This document shows positions 1 through 11,842 of a DNA stretch of 64,000 nucleotides, one piece after another. Position numbers and translations under genes: made by a program. Under the pieces are notes generated by a model, which saw only the letters and a program-made list of their open reading frames with translations, was not told the origin of the DNA and searched no databases. Every line of letters starts with the position of its first letter. Position 1 is the first letter of the stretch. The stretch spans positions 29,649,099 to 29,713,098 of the forward strand of contig CM033728.1 of NCBI GenBank assembly GCA_019671005.1, in the 5' to 3' direction. This DNA is from Hibiscus mutabilis (lineage: Eukaryota > Streptophyta > Magnoliopsida > Malvales > Malvaceae).

Positions 1-456
1 TATTGCTTTTACTAGCTTGCATGCTTATGTTTATGATTAATATGAAGTATAGTAGAGTAGATGTATGCCACTAAGCTTTGTAAGCTCAGCGCTCCGAATC
101 GTTGTTTCGTGCGTAGGTTGATCGTAAGATCGAGGAGCACTATCAGTATGGGATTCCAGCATGTGGAGGTTTTCAGAGTACGATACTTGTGTTTAGTGGG
201 CTATGTATTCATAGGACCTTATATGGTCAAGTCTGTGATTCTTACTTTTGAAATTGTATTAATCAAGTCAATTGTTTAAATGTTTAAATTAAAGTGGAGC
301 TCCTTTGTAACGTTTTAAATTGTTTATCTACAATTTCAACTATTGGATCTAAATGTTTTGGAAATAACTTGTTTGGGCTATACCCAGTTTGAGGAATTTT
401 ATGGTTTTGGTTTGGGCTTGAGGCCCAATTGTGACATCTGGGTTGAGGGTGTTACA
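1..456 (+). repeat. Element O, 3' part of the 5' LTR
   Basis: The block ends in GGGTTGAGGGTGTTACA, a typical gypsy LTR end in CA. It is followed after a short spacer by a decayed initiator-Met primer site. The LTR start lies before the window. No open frame here looks like a gene. Confidence 0.5.
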
Positions 457-460
457 AAAG

Positions 461-474
461 TTGTATTAGAACTA
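461..474 (+). other. Decayed primer-binding site of element O
   Basis: TTGTATTAGAACTA resembles TTGGTATCAGAGCTA, the usual complement of the plant initiator-Met tRNA 3' end, with one base lost and C-to-T and G-to-A changes. The distance from the LTR end (about 5 nt) matches the intact sites in T, M1, H1 and H4. Confidence 0.45.
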
Positions 475-2867
475 AGGTTTAGCCGGTTTTAGGAAACCCC
501 AGAGTGCTATAGGTGTTTTAGTAAGGTGTCTATTGAATACAAGCCCTTAAATTAAGTTCGTAATCTTTAAGACTAGAATCCTAATGGTGCATCCAAAGTT
601 GCGATGCCAAGATGGTTATGATCATAGCCGAGAGTGGCCGAGAGCGATTTGGAGGCGAGGTCACACTAGATTGTTGAGTTGTGAGTTGGTTGAATGATGC
701 CAAAGTTGAGGATGTGTCCTCCTCCCGTCACATGAATGGCGTCTTCGCTACGTGTTGTAGACGTTCTGAAGCCTGGATACGTTAGGAGAGTTCGCGGGTA
801 TGGATAATCTACTCTCGAAATTGATCAGTGGATGCACGTTGGTTGGAGAACCCTATTGTCTACTTAAAAAAAAGTCTTGTTGATTCTTGGAGAGTATCAT
901 CGGCCTTCTTAGAGGCTTTTCTCAAAGATAGTGGATTCGGGATCCACTAGTTTATTAGAGTGTGGCCGAAGTTAGATATTCTACAGATTTGATATACCTA
1001 TCTCCTTGTGAGCTATTGCAGCTTGAGAATTGGTTTGGTTAGTCAAGTGCGATGCTAGCCAGTAATGTAGAGAGTTATGCTCGAGGCTTTGAGACCTCGA
1101 GGGAACCCAACCTTTGGTAATGAGAATGTTGAACCATTTTTCTTTTATCGTTGTTTTTGTAGTGGTCATTTTAAGAATGACAAAACGGGGTTGCGAGACA
1201 CGTTTGACCATTTGCTAGGTGCTAATAGGTACAATTCAACACTTGAGCCTTTTTGGATTGTCAGAGTGTTTGTTTATGCTTCTTGGGGAGTTGTTAGGAC
1301 TTCTTCCTCGTCAAGAACATGAGTGGATGTTGAGGTAAGGCCAAGTTGGATGTCGGTGCCCATCATCCTTGTTAGAGGACACTGACCTAGTTGAGAAAGT
1401 CAGAGATTCAGTTGCAAAGGTACAACTTGAACTATGTTCCTTTTGTCCGAGTGTTTCACCCAAGGGAGAACCGGGCTTCTTCGCTAGTGAGAAGTTGGTT
1501 CATTGAGATGGTGCTTAAACCGTTGATAGCTTGTCAAGTGAAAGTGAAGGACCATTACTTGTCTCCTAAGGTGGATGACTCGTTTAACCGATTGTTAAGT
1601 ACCCGTGTGTTTTATGAGATTGGTTCAAGAATTAGATGTTTACGGTTAAAGTGTTAAAGTCTAATAGTTTCGAAATAAATTTTGGAGCTATGATTCCTCC
1701 TTTTAGGATGTGTGGTGGTAACGAGGGATGTCGGCAATAATGTTTGAGGTGTTTCAGCGATGATAAGGTGGGGGCCACCATGTTGTCTCTCGAATGTAAG
1801 TTGATGATTTGCGTGACACGTGTGAATGTATAAGGAATATGGAAAGATGAGAGTTGGCAAGATAATTACCTTAATAACCTTGTGTGTGGGAAAGGTTGGT
1901 TACGTGTAATCAATTAAGATGGCAAGGGTTTGAGGCTTTGTAAATGCTTTTAATTGGTATCAGAGTTTCCTTAAGGCAAGCTGAGGAACATTGGTGGAGA
2001 TCCGAGCTACGTGAGACCGTTTTGTTGTGATAGTGGTGTTGACTCGATTAAGTCAAGTAAGATCTTGAGACCTTTGATGATGTTTTGTTGTTTTGTCAGG
2101 GCTATATTTTTGTTCTGGAAAAGGGATTATTGTATTCACCTTAACAATGTGAAATTTTGTATACTTGATCTTTAAGGAATTGGAATTTTGGACGACGACG
2201 TGAGTCGAAGCAATTGAGAACTGTTGATCATGTGATCGATCACCAACTAAGTAAAGTGAACTTGTTAAGTGATGGATGGAATGAAGTTAGCTGGGGTTGG
2301 TGTATCATGCTACCCGTGTGGGGCAGTCAAAGATAAACAACGATGGTTATGTGAGGGAGTACAGATACTAGTTCTAAGTGATACATGTACTTGCTTCTTT
2401 TGGTGTCGGCATTGATCAGCCAGTGTCGATACTCGTGTAGTTTAATTGTTAAGCTTCATGTTGAAGATTAGTTAGTTTTGAAAATGTTAGAAGTCTCAGG
2501 TGCTTATTTATAAGTGGGCTCAGTGTTATGGTCAAATTTTAGGTCAGATGGTTTCTGGTTGACCATGAGATCTTGTTGTGGGTGCTTTAGAAAAAGACAT
2601 GTCAAGGCAAGGGATTCTTTCTATATGGTACAGTGATCAAAATATGGTGAATTTTGAGAGTGATAGTTTGTACCAAGCTTTTGCCACATGATTTGGGAGA
2701 CAGTGTGGAGTCGTGTGCTTAAGATAGTGATAAGTGGTTGGCTTGCCCTCAATTGGGAGTCTAACATCAAGTTCTTTAGAGTTGTTGTGATGCTTTGATG
2801 TTCCTTAGTGCAAATTAAATGGATGACCGTTGATCTTGTAAGGATTGGTGAATGCACAGTTTCGACG
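475..2867 (+). other. Element O interior, left part; no recognisable gene
   Basis: About 2.4 kb of G/T-rich sequence with stops in every frame. A frame at about 1137-1190 gives a weak C-x-C-x2-H pattern (YRCFCSGHFKND) that could be a ruined gag zinc knuckle, but this is not convincing. A second TGGTATCAGAG copy lies at 1955-1965. Nothing resembling protease, RT or integrase motifs was found on either strand. Confidence 0.4.
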
Positions 2868-2872
2868 GGATT
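2868..2872. other. Left target-site duplication of element T (GGATT)
   Basis: GGATT immediately precedes the TG of the left LTR, and the same five bases follow the CA of the right LTR at 14751-14755. This marks the exact insertion point inside element O. Confidence 0.9.
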
Positions 2873-3654
2873 TGTAACACCCTCAATGTATATTCGATAT
2901 TCGAATACACATTAAAGATGTTACTAACTGATTTACACTGATTTTCAAACTTGTAATTTTTTTATGCAAAACTAATTTGATTAAACAACCCTTTCTCATT
3001 TTTCATTAAATTATAAATCTGTCTAGAGTCACCTAGTTTCGACCCTGAATTAGTTTATAAAATACTTTAAACAGTTATTAAAATGAAAATATAATTCAAG
3101 GTGAAAACTATGTGTGCTGCCTATACCCTTTCTTGATTTTAAATTCACTACGCGATAAACGACCAACTAAGTTTCAAATCGTTTGAAGCATCTTTTCTAA
3201 TATTCTTAATTCCTTAAACTAAATCATGTTTCTAGATCATACATTCACATTAATTTATAAGTAGAGTATAAAAGTTTAGACATACAAAATAACTACTTAT
3301 TTAATATATATACATGCCCCACTAGACTAGGATGTGGTGATACTTACTGATAATGTAGGCTAACTTGATCCAATGATGTACAACTCCTCTTCTGCTATCT
3401 AGTCTGAAATACCTACGTGTGAAATGAAATACACGCTAAATATAACTTAGTGAGGCATAACCATAAAAATATAAAACAATGATTATAAATAACACAACCC
3501 TGCAAAATGGCAAGCGATTTCCAATTGTAGTTGATAACATTTTATCATGCATAGAACTACCTTACATGTATAGTTCATTAAACCAATATAATATTCAAAT
3601 CATAGGATTCGGTCTGTCTTTCCAGTCTTGTGTACGTTAAGCTTTTTAGCTTAA

Positions 3655-4398
3655 CTACCTGCATAAATGCATTTCAAGTATTATAGCCCAAAGTACAAAA
3701 TCATGTGATGCTATGGTACGTGAGTCATCACGACACCGTAGTGTCTACGATGCCGTAACGTCTACATCACCGAAGCGGCTAAGACGAGTACGTACTCGAG
3801 GACGCTCTTTGCTCCTCATAATCGCACATTTAGTGCTAACAACACCGAAGTGTATGAACAATGTCGTAGCATCTAAGTCGACACCGAAGTGTCTAAACAT
3901 CACCGAAGTGACTGAAACGCACCGTAGTGCTAGGACACAGCTGCTAAGACTATGGATATTGTAATACTTGGGCATTCAGTGGCCTAACCACCTGCATAAA
4001 AGCATTTCATAAATTATAGCCTAATGTACAATTTCATGTGAACCTATGGTATACGAGTCATCATAACGACACCGTAGTGTTTGTAACACCGTGACGTCTG
4101 TAACACCGTAGCGTCTAATGGTGAGTATGTACTCGAGGATGACCTTTTGCTCCTCATTATCACACATTTTTGTGCTAGTCGACACCATAGTGTCTAAACA
4201 ACACCGTAGTGTCTGCAATGGCGTAGCGTCTAATGTCAACACCGAAGTGTCTAAACAAGACCGTAGTGTCTGCAACATCGTAGCGTCTAATGTCAACACC
4301 GAAGTGTCTGGAACACACAATAGTGCTGGAATGCAGCTGCTATGACTCTATGGATATCCAATTATACCAAAGACTCTCACACTAGTACTTGGGCATAA
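3655..4398. repeat. Tandem duplicated segment with CCGTAGTGTCT-type short repeats (left LTR of T)
   Basis: Two units, about 3655-3985 and 3986-4398, both start with a CCTGCATAAA-like sequence and a TTATAGCC motif, and both end with CAGCTGCTA followed by ACTTGGGCAT. Each carries a run of short irregular repeats such as ACACCGTAGTGTCT, ACACCGAAGTGTCT and CGTAGCGTCTAA. The offset between the unit starts is about 333 bp. The right LTR has the same structure at 11092-11842. Confidence 0.8.
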
Positions 4399-5608
4399 CA
4401 ATATAACATTTTCACATTTAATATCCAATTTATCAATTCTATCATCCATAATTCGATAATGGACAGTTCATAACAAAATATCTAAAATTCGATTTACCTT
4501 GAGTAAATCATTATGCTACAATCATTGTATCAATATGCCATTTAATATTTCATGCTTTTTGCATAAATAAGCCATCATACATTTTTATTTATACCAAGGC
4601 CGACTCATCACAAGTCGTCCTATTTAACAACATGTCATAAATACTTATAATACACTCACTCATATCACATATATAATAAATAAGTAAAAATGCGCTCACT
4701 CATATCACATATATATAAATAAGTAAAATGCACTCACCTGGGCCATGCATGATATTAGCCTCATTAAGCTATTTTGATACTTTTTCTTTGCTTCTATTTG
4801 ATATGGTACCCTTAGCCTCGTCAATAGCTGTACAAAACCACTTGAACATGCATAACAATATTCATGTTAGATATTTTTAATCTAACATTTCTTAACTATA
4901 CTATACTAGTATAATTATCCGAATATAGAATATTTTCAAAAATTTTCACTTTTCCTTTAATAATGCCGAATTGTTCATTATGGTCCCTAGTGACCATTTT
5001 GCACATTCTACAATTTATTCTAGCTCGAATCACAATTATTCAATATTTCCATTATTTTCACTAACTTTTATTCAATACCCCTTTTCCACTAACTTTTACC
5101 AAAGTGACATTTTGGTCACTAACTTTACACATAAACTTGTAAACTTGTATAGAATAATTAATCTAACATTTCTATCATTTTCCCCTACTTTTAGACCAAA
5201 GCTGAATTGGTCCTTGAACTAACTACTGTTGTCGAAATGGTTCTTTGCCATTTCTTTTCTTGTCAATTTAGTCCCTTGGATTCTAGTTTCAATTTTAACT
5301 TCATACAACATATTCGAATCATAAAATCTCATAATCATAATAATTTCAAAATATTTTTCCCATAATTTCTCTACAAGCCGAAATGGGTATCTATATTTTC
5401 CAATGACTTTATTTTAGTCCAAAAGCCATAATCAAGCTTCTATGTTCATAATCTCTCCAAATCCATCACTAAGATAATTTTCACAATATTTCTCCAAATT
5501 TCCCCATGTATGCCGAAATGGTCACTTAAAGGGCTAGTTGAGGATTTTTCATTCTATCATCAAAATCAAGCTTCTAATATCATCAATATTCCACTTTCAT
5601 CATCAATT

Positions 5609-5653
5609 TCAAAACCCTAAATAAAACCCTAAATTCTAGGGTTAGGGTTTTTA
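5609..5653. repeat. Telo-box inverted repeat in the left LTR of T
   Basis: Two AAACCCTAA boxes (AAAACCCTAAAT, AAAACCCTAAAT) are followed by CTAGGGTTAGGG in the opposite orientation. The arrangement can fold into a hairpin. AAACCCTA boxes are known plant promoter and telomere-binding-protein sites. A role in this LTR is inference. Confidence 0.65.
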
Positions 5654-7289
5654 ATCTTAAACATGAAATTAATCACAATCTAAGCTTGATTTCATCTCTA
5701 CAACATTAGATTTGCATAGATCAAGCTTCAATCTAAACATGGAACATGAAAACCCTATTTTCTCTATCTTCAAGAACATAATCAAATCTTCATAACTCTT
5801 GATAAAATTAATATCAAATGAAAGAGAATTAAAAATAGATCAACTTTCTACTAAAAATATACCTTGAATCTTGTTCGGGAGCCTTCAAAATGCTTGAAGA
5901 AAATTTTGTATATTTTTCTCTCCTTTACCCATGGTATTTCGAAAATAGGGTAGAAGAAGATGAACATTTTGTTCATCTTTTTTTAATTTATGCCACATGT
6001 AATTGATAAATTGAATTTTTTATTCAATTTAGTCCTTATTCCAAAATTAACCTCCAACTGAAACAAAATTTACAAGTTGCCATTCTAGTTTAATTCCAAC
6101 CAAATTCCATTCAACTCTAACCAAACTAGAGTATTGCTTTCACATGGGAAATTACCATATTGCCCATGGTACTTTCAAAATATTTCAAAATTGCCATTGT
6201 GGCCAAATTACCAAAACTAGTCACTTAAATCACTAATTTTGCCATTTTATAAAAATCCAACTATTCTAGTTAGATCACAATCATCCAATTAATAATTTAT
6301 TCATAAAATAATATTTTATGAATTTTCCGTTACTTATGGAACAGGCTCTGAAATTTTGATTCGATCTGATTTCTCGATATGCACTTACTACTTCTACTGT
6401 GATTTTCCCTTCACCGGGCTATCAAATAAATTCTAAAAATTCCTTATTTCCATAAAAAAATAAATAATATTATCAAATAAAATATTCGATATTTATGAAG
6501 TCAAACTTAAAATTTTGACTCAGTTCAAATATACCGATAATTACCTGAAATTCTTTATCGGATACAATTTCTCTTAATATTTCTTAATTGGTTATCCATA
6601 TGAATAATATTAACTCGGACTGATTCCTTTTTTATCAATATAAAGTACTGACATGGGACCTTCCCTTCCACAATGGACTGTATCTTTTTAGGGTAGACGT
6701 GGATCCTTTCGGTTAAAACAATGTGACCCAAGAAAGCCACTTCTGATAACCAAACTCACATTTCGAGAGTTTTGCATAAAACCTTTCTCTATCATATGGT
6801 AAAATTTAATAATTTTTCAGTTCGATATGGGTATCCGAATTCCACTTAAACTTTGACTGTGATTTCCCAATATTCGAAATATCGGATCAAACCAGTAATT
6901 CCACATTCATCCACACCAATAGGTGCTCTATCTATTTATAAAATAAAACACCTAAATTTTGGGAAATTACAACTTTGCTCCTTCAACTTTTCATATTTTG
7001 ACTTGTACCATACAAGTTTTGAAAACTTATCATTTTGGTCACTAAACTTTAACCTTGAATTCCCATTCGAATTTTTCCTTGGATTATTACCAAACTTTGC
7101 GAGTACCCTAATTTGCTCATCCTCTATCTCATGGTACTCTTAATTATCATAAATTCTTTCTCTATAATCCATAATTAAAGAAATCCTAACTTTTGCATTT
7201 TTGTCATTTTAGTCACTAAGTTAGCTTTTAAGCCCTTATCTTAGTACTAAATGATCCTTAAACAGTACTGTAAATTTTGGGGTATTACA

Positions 7290-7304
7290 ATTCTTCCCTT
7301 TAAG
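7290..7304 (-). other. Polypurine tract of element T
   Basis: Read on the minus strand it is CTTAAAGGGAAGAAT, directly before the TGTAATACC start of the 3' LTR. In a working element this primes plus-strand DNA synthesis. Confidence 0.8.
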
Positions 7305-7323
7305 AAAATTCATCCTTGATTTT

Positions 7324-7508
7324 TCAAGATATACCTGTTTCGAATAAACGTGGGTACTGTGTTTCCATTGTATCCTTAGCTTCCCATGTTGCCTCTTCAA
7401 CTTGGTGGTTGTGCCAAAGGACCTTCATCAACGATATCTGCTTGTTCCTTCATTCTTTGACACCATAAGCCAGTGCCTTTACTGGTTTCTCTTCGTAAGT
7501 CAAATCTG
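7324..7508 (-). pseudogene. pol: Element T integrase C-terminal chromodomain relic
   Basis: The minus strand reads LTYEEKPVKAL, then a stop, then RNKQISLMKVLWHNHQVEEA and TWEAKDTMETQYPRLFETGI before the terminal stop. The conserved block (I/V-x-L-x-KVLW-x-NH-x-VEEATWE) is characteristic of chromodomains at the integrase C-terminus of Tekay/Del chromoviruses, thought to guide insertion to modified histones. One internal stop (…KE*RNK…) breaks the frame. The end lies only about 20 nt upstream of the purine tract, as expected for the end of pol. Confidence 0.85.
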
Positions 7509-7569
7509 ATTGCAAATCTATCTCCTCCAGTATAATCACGTGTGAAGGATCCGATTTGTATCTTCAGAT

Positions 7570-8095
7570 TATCGAGACCTAGAAAACATTATGAATTTTA
7601 CTCATCTCCAGTGGAAAAGCTAGTTGATATGCCACGGGGCCAACTTTCTTTAGAATTTCATAAGGTCCAATACACATGTGACTTAGTTTTCCTTTGTGGC
7701 CAAAACGTATTATTATTTTCTTCCATTTCTTGCAACAAATCTGGCTTAATCAACTTGAGATCATATAACTCAAACCAATTTAATGGCGATTTGCACTTTC
7801 AACCATAGAGGGTTTCATAGGGTGCCATTTATATACTTGTCTGATAACTGTTATCGTAGGCAAATTCTGCTAGTGGTGAATACTTTCCCATGATCCCTCA
7901 AACTCAATCATGCAAGCTTTTAGCATATCTTTTAGTATTCGAATTGTTCTTTCAGATTGGTCATCTGTTTGAGGATGAAACATAGTACTGAAGTTCAGTC
8001 GTGTCCCCAAAGCTCTGTGTAGTGCATTCCCAAAATCTTGATGTGAACTTTGGATTTCGATCCAATATTATAGATATTGGCACTCCACTTGTTTC
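7570..8095 (-). pseudogene. pol: Element T integrase core and C-terminal domain relic (copy 1)
   Basis: Minus-strand reading gives GVPISIILDRNPKFTSRFWE near 8095-8030. After a frameshift come LHRALGTRLNFSTMFHPQTD and SERTIRILKDMLKACMIEFE. The block PLAEFAYDNSYQTSI*MAPYE lies at 7808-7876, and RFGHKGKLSHMCIGPYEILK with AYQLAFPLEMSKIHN at about 7582-7703. These are the second Asp and the Glu regions of the DDE core and the GPY/F C-terminal domain. Frameshifts and stops make it non-functional. Its position before the chromodomain is the normal order. Confidence 0.82.
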
Positions 8096-8239
8096 ACCTT
8101 TGCTATATAGTCTTCATCTTGTTGTTGACTTATTTTATTTCGACTTAGCAATGAATATCTTAATTGTATCTCTACTAGCAGCGAACCATCCTTTTCATGT
8201 CAGTTGAGCATTTAAAGTTCATAATGTAATAAATATCTT

Positions 8240-8817
8240 TCAATTTAAGGTATCGATTATGACATTTGCTCAGTATGGATGGTAACCAATAATCAGGTCA
8301 TAATCCTTTATTAGTTCCAATCATCTTTGTTGCCGTAGATTCAACCCTTTCTGTGTCATCAAATATTTTAAACTCTTATGATCAATATACACGTGGTAGC
8401 GTTCACCATAGAGATAATGTCGCCACACTTCCAGAGTAAAAACTATAGTCGCAAGTTCCAGATCATGAGTCAGATAATTCCTTTCATGTGGCTTTAGTTG
8501 TCAAGAAGCATATACATGATGAACTTCCCATCTTGCATCAACACGCACCTTATTCCATTACAGGATACGCTAAAGTACATAGTAAACTCTTTTCATGACT
8601 CTAATTGTACCAAAATCGAAGCTTCTGTTAAAATTTTCTTTAACTGATCAAAGCTTTCTTGACCCTTCTCAGTCCATACGAATGGAATATTCTTTCTCAA
8701 TAGCTTTGTAAGTGGAGCAGCTATCATCGAAAAGTTGTTCACAAACCTTCGATAATATCCAGCAAGTCTCAAGAAACTGCAAACATCGTTAACATTATTG
8801 GGAACCTTCCATTCCAT
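8240..8817 (-). pseudogene. pol: Element T RT connection and RNase H relic
   Basis: An open stretch at 8593-8817 reads WKVPNNVNDVCSFLRLAGYY and PLTKLLRKNIPFVWTEKGQE, the end of RT leading into RNase H. Further along the minus strand, about 8470-8300, come THDLELATIVFTLEVWRHYL and IDHKSLKYLMTQKGLNLRQQ, the RNase H core of Ty3/gypsy elements. A decayed DYDLII-x-YHP lies near 8270. The catalytic palm of RT with its DD motif is absent. At its upstream end (8818-8820) this block joins abruptly to a second integrase copy, which is not the normal order. Confidence 0.82.
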
Positions 8818-8819
8818 AT

Positions 8820-9240
8820 GCTAAAATTTTCATCGGTTCTTCTTCATACGTCAAATATTAGGTTGTAATTTAACTTCGTTTGGGTTGATAACGTAAAAAG
8901 GATCTGACCGATACCTTTGAAGCAAATTCACGTGAAATATATCGTGAGTCTTGCTCACCTTCGAATGTAAAGTAAATTAATAAGTCATTTGTCCATCTCT
9001 TTTAAGAGTCTTAGATGATCCAATGAATATGAGACCAAGCTTTCCTTTTGACCAAAGCATAGTACTTTTTTTCCAAGGTGAAACTTTCATACATACCTTG
9101 TTTCTGAATTTAAACTCAATATCCTTTTCTTTTTATCCGCATATGCCTATTGTCGATCTGTAGCTGCTTTAGGATTATTTTAAAGAATCCTCACTTTGTC
9201 TTTTATTTCTCGAGTCAGATCAACTCAATCCATTTTTGGA
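8820..9240 (-). pseudogene. pol: Element T second integrase C-terminal copy, misplaced upstream of RT
   Basis: Minus-strand reading from about 9170 to 8820 gives AATDRQ, AYADKKKKDIEFKFRNKVCM and KVSPWKKSTMLWSKGKLGLI, then FIGSSKTLK, and ends in LTYEEEPMKIL next to 8820. This is the same integrase linker, GPY/F and chromodomain-start region as at 7324-7705, in the same orientation but clearly diverged. In element order it precedes the RT/RNase H block, so the interior holds two partial pol copies. It could derive from recombination between two elements or template switching during reverse transcription. Confidence 0.75.
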
Positions 9241-10290
9241 TTATTCTGAACATTTCAATCATTTCCCACAATCCTGTGTTATTAATAATATCAGCTCGTA
9301 ACTTATCTTCAAAGAATATAATAGTCCAACTAAATGTTCTTCTATTAAAATTTATTTCTTCATTTCACCATTATAAACTTTTTCTCAATAGCAATCCATC
9401 ATATTTGCTTTCATAATCTTAGGCTTCTCTAGATTCAACTTGCTTTCTCTTTTCAAGGCATTCTTCGCCTGCCACTTGCAAATCTTTAATTGGATCTAAC
9501 AAGGTTGGTTAAAGTTGTAACTTTGTACTTAGTGTACCATTCTTTCCCAAAGACAATTAAGCGTTCTTTGCATGCGGAATAAAGAACATTTTCCAACTAA
9601 GAGCATCAGCTACTACATTATCCTTTCCTAATCAGTAATATCATCTCTTAGCTTATTCCCATCATACTCTAAATTTTCATATTTCCAGCCTCTAGCTTAT
9701 CTTAAGCAGGCTGCCAGATTACATCTTTAGTAATTTCCAACAATTTCATGTTTAGCCATTTAACAAATACGTATTTCCAGAATAAGAATACTTCTTCTTT
9801 TTCTAAATTGTCATATCTGACTATCTTAATTTATTAATAACGATCACAATTCCATTTAATCATAAGCTTACCGTCTTATGACTACCCTTTTACCTTGAAA
9901 TGTGCGTATGAGCCCACACTCTCTAAATTTCTTATAACTTATGCTATTATAAGCGTAAGTACAAATACAAATGTTAGAGACTAACATCTCATAATTACTG
10001 TACCAGTTCTCTATTATACATATAACTCATCCTGGATAGGAGTTAACTACCATATTTATTTCATTGTGTTGTATCCACTATGGGTCTTTTCTTAACCCTC
10101 AAAATTCGTCAACTGACAAAATCTAACATTATCTTACTTTTTTATAGCCATTAGAGTCTCATTCATACTATTGAGGAGCTACATCAAGTTATGGAAGCAA
10201 TACATCAGTAACATCACATCCTAGGGGCATGTACACTTTAGCAAAATCATATTGGACTCAGTTTACCCTCCAGAATCGGCTAAACCTTTA
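9241..10290 (-). pseudogene. Element T upstream interior: second RNase H end and unreadable leader or gag
   Basis: At 9593-9628 the minus strand reads GKDNVVADALSW, matching the conserved end of RNase H (G-K-x-N-V-V-A-D-A-L-S-R). This is a second copy of a motif that should occur once. The rest of the interval is AT-rich, has stops in all frames and shows no zinc knuckle or protease motif that I can recognise. Confidence 0.5.
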
Positions 10291-10301
10291 CTCTGATACC
10301 A
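10291..10301 (-). other. Primer-binding site of element T
   Basis: Minus-strand TGGTATCAGAG, complementary to the plant initiator-Met tRNA 3' end, five bases from the 5' LTR end. It fixes the element's orientation as minus. Confidence 0.88.
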
Positions 10302-11091
10302 CTAAATGTAACACCCTCAATGTATATTCAATATTCGAATACACATTAAAGATGTTACTAACTGATTTACACTGATTTTTAAACTTGTAAAATTTTTTTG
10401 ATGCAAAACTAATTTGATTAAACAACCCTTTCTCGGTTTTCATTAAATTAAAAATCTGTCCAGAGTCACCTAGTTTCGACCCTGAATTGGTTTATAAAAT
10501 ACTTTAAACAATTATTAAAATGAAAATATAATTCAGGGTGAAAACTATGTGTGCTGTCTAGACCCTTTCTTGATTTTAAATTCACTACGCGATAAACGAC
10601 AAACTAAGTTTAAAGTCGTTTGAAGCATCTTTTTTAATATTCTTAATTCCTCAAACTAAATCGTATTTCTAGATCATACATTCACATTAATTTATAAGTA
10701 GAGTATAAAAGCTTAGACATACAAAGTAGCTACTTATTTAATATCTATACATGCCCTAATAGACTAGGATGTGGTGATACTTACTGATAATGTAGGCTAA
10801 CCTGATCCAATGGTGTACAGCTCCTCTTCTGCTATCTAGTCTGAAATACCTACGTGTGAAACGAAATAGACGCTAAGTATAACTTAGTGAGGCATAACCA
10901 TAACAATATAAAACAATGATTCTAAATAACACAGCCCTGAAAAATGGCAAGCGTTTTCCAATTGTAGTTGATAACATTTTATCATGCATAGAACTACCTT
11001 ACATGTATAGTTCATTAAACCAATATAACATTCAAATCATACGATTCGATCTATCTTACCAGTCTTGTGTATGTTAAGCTTTTTAGCTTAA

Positions 11092-11842
11092 CTACCTGCA
11101 TAAATGCATTTCAAGTATTATAGCCCAAAGTACAAAATCATGTGATGCTATGGTATGTGAGTCATCACGACACTGTAGTGTCTACAACGTCGTTATGTCT
11201 GCATCGCCAAAGCGACTGAGATGAGTACGTACACGAGGACGCTTTTTTCTCCTCATAATCCTACAGTTTGTGCTAACAACACCGGAGTTTCTGAAAAATG
11301 TCGTAGCTTCTAAGTAGACATCGAAGTGTCTAAACATCACCGAAGTGACTGAAATGCACCGTAGTGCTAGGACGCAGCTGCTAAGACTCTATGGATATCC
11401 AAATATACCAAATATTCTCATGTTGTAGTACTTGGGCATTCAGTGGCCTAACCACCTGCATAAAAGCATTTCATAAATTATAGCCCAAAGTACCATTTCA
11501 TGTGAACCTATGGTATACGAGTCATCATAACGACACCGTAGTGTCTGCAATGCCGTAACGTCTGATGGTGAGTACGTACTCAAGGACGCCCTTTTGCTCC
11601 TCATTATCGCACCTTTTTGTGCTAGTCGACACCGTAGTGTCTAAACAACACTGTAGTGTCTACAACGTCGTAGCGTCTAATGTCAACACCGAAGTGTCTA
11701 AACAACACCGTAGAGTCTGCAATGCCGTTGCGTCTAATGTCAACACTATAATGTCTGGAATGCACAATAGTGCTGGAATGCAGCTGCTATGACTCTATGA
11801 ATATCCAATTATACCAAAGACTCTCACACTAGTACTTGGGCA
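11092..11842. repeat. Tandem duplicated segment with CCGTAGTGTCT-type repeats (right LTR of T)
   Basis: Counterpart of 3655-4398. Units about 11092-11445 and 11446-11842 have the same start and end signatures, but several short repeats carry substitutions relative to the left copy. Confidence 0.8.

Larger units (their letters stand above)
2873..7289 (-). repeat. Element T, 3' LTR (left copy)
   Basis: 4417 bp direct repeat, TG at 2873 and CA at 7288-7289. It contains a duplicated tandem-repeat segment (3655-4398), the sequence CACTCACTCATATCACATATA repeated in two tandem versions around 4650-4730 (shown here only in part: CACTCATATCACATATA), a telo-box inverted pair (5609-5653) and long AT-rich stretches. 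LTR length is near the upper end for plant gypsy elements and exceeds the interior. Confidence 0.93.

Noticed and set aside
1137..1190. Possible zinc knuckle (YRCFCSGHFKND) in element O
   Set aside because: Spacing does not match CX2CX4HX4C and there is no gag context around it.
1955..1965. Perfect TGGTATCAGAG primer-site match inside element O
   Set aside because: No LTR end (CA with flanking LTR sequence) lies directly upstream. The site at 461 sits next to a proper LTR end, so this copy is kept only as a curiosity.
4118..4345. Open frame repeated in both T LTRs (also 11565-11792) that looks like a conserved small protein
   Set aside because: It is a translation of the CCGTAGTGTCT tandem repeats. 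The two copies are alike because the LTRs are alike, not because a protein is conserved.
3715..4345. CRISPR-like array of short repeats
   Set aside because: Repeats are irregular, have no uniform spacers and lie inside a plant LTR; there are no cas genes.
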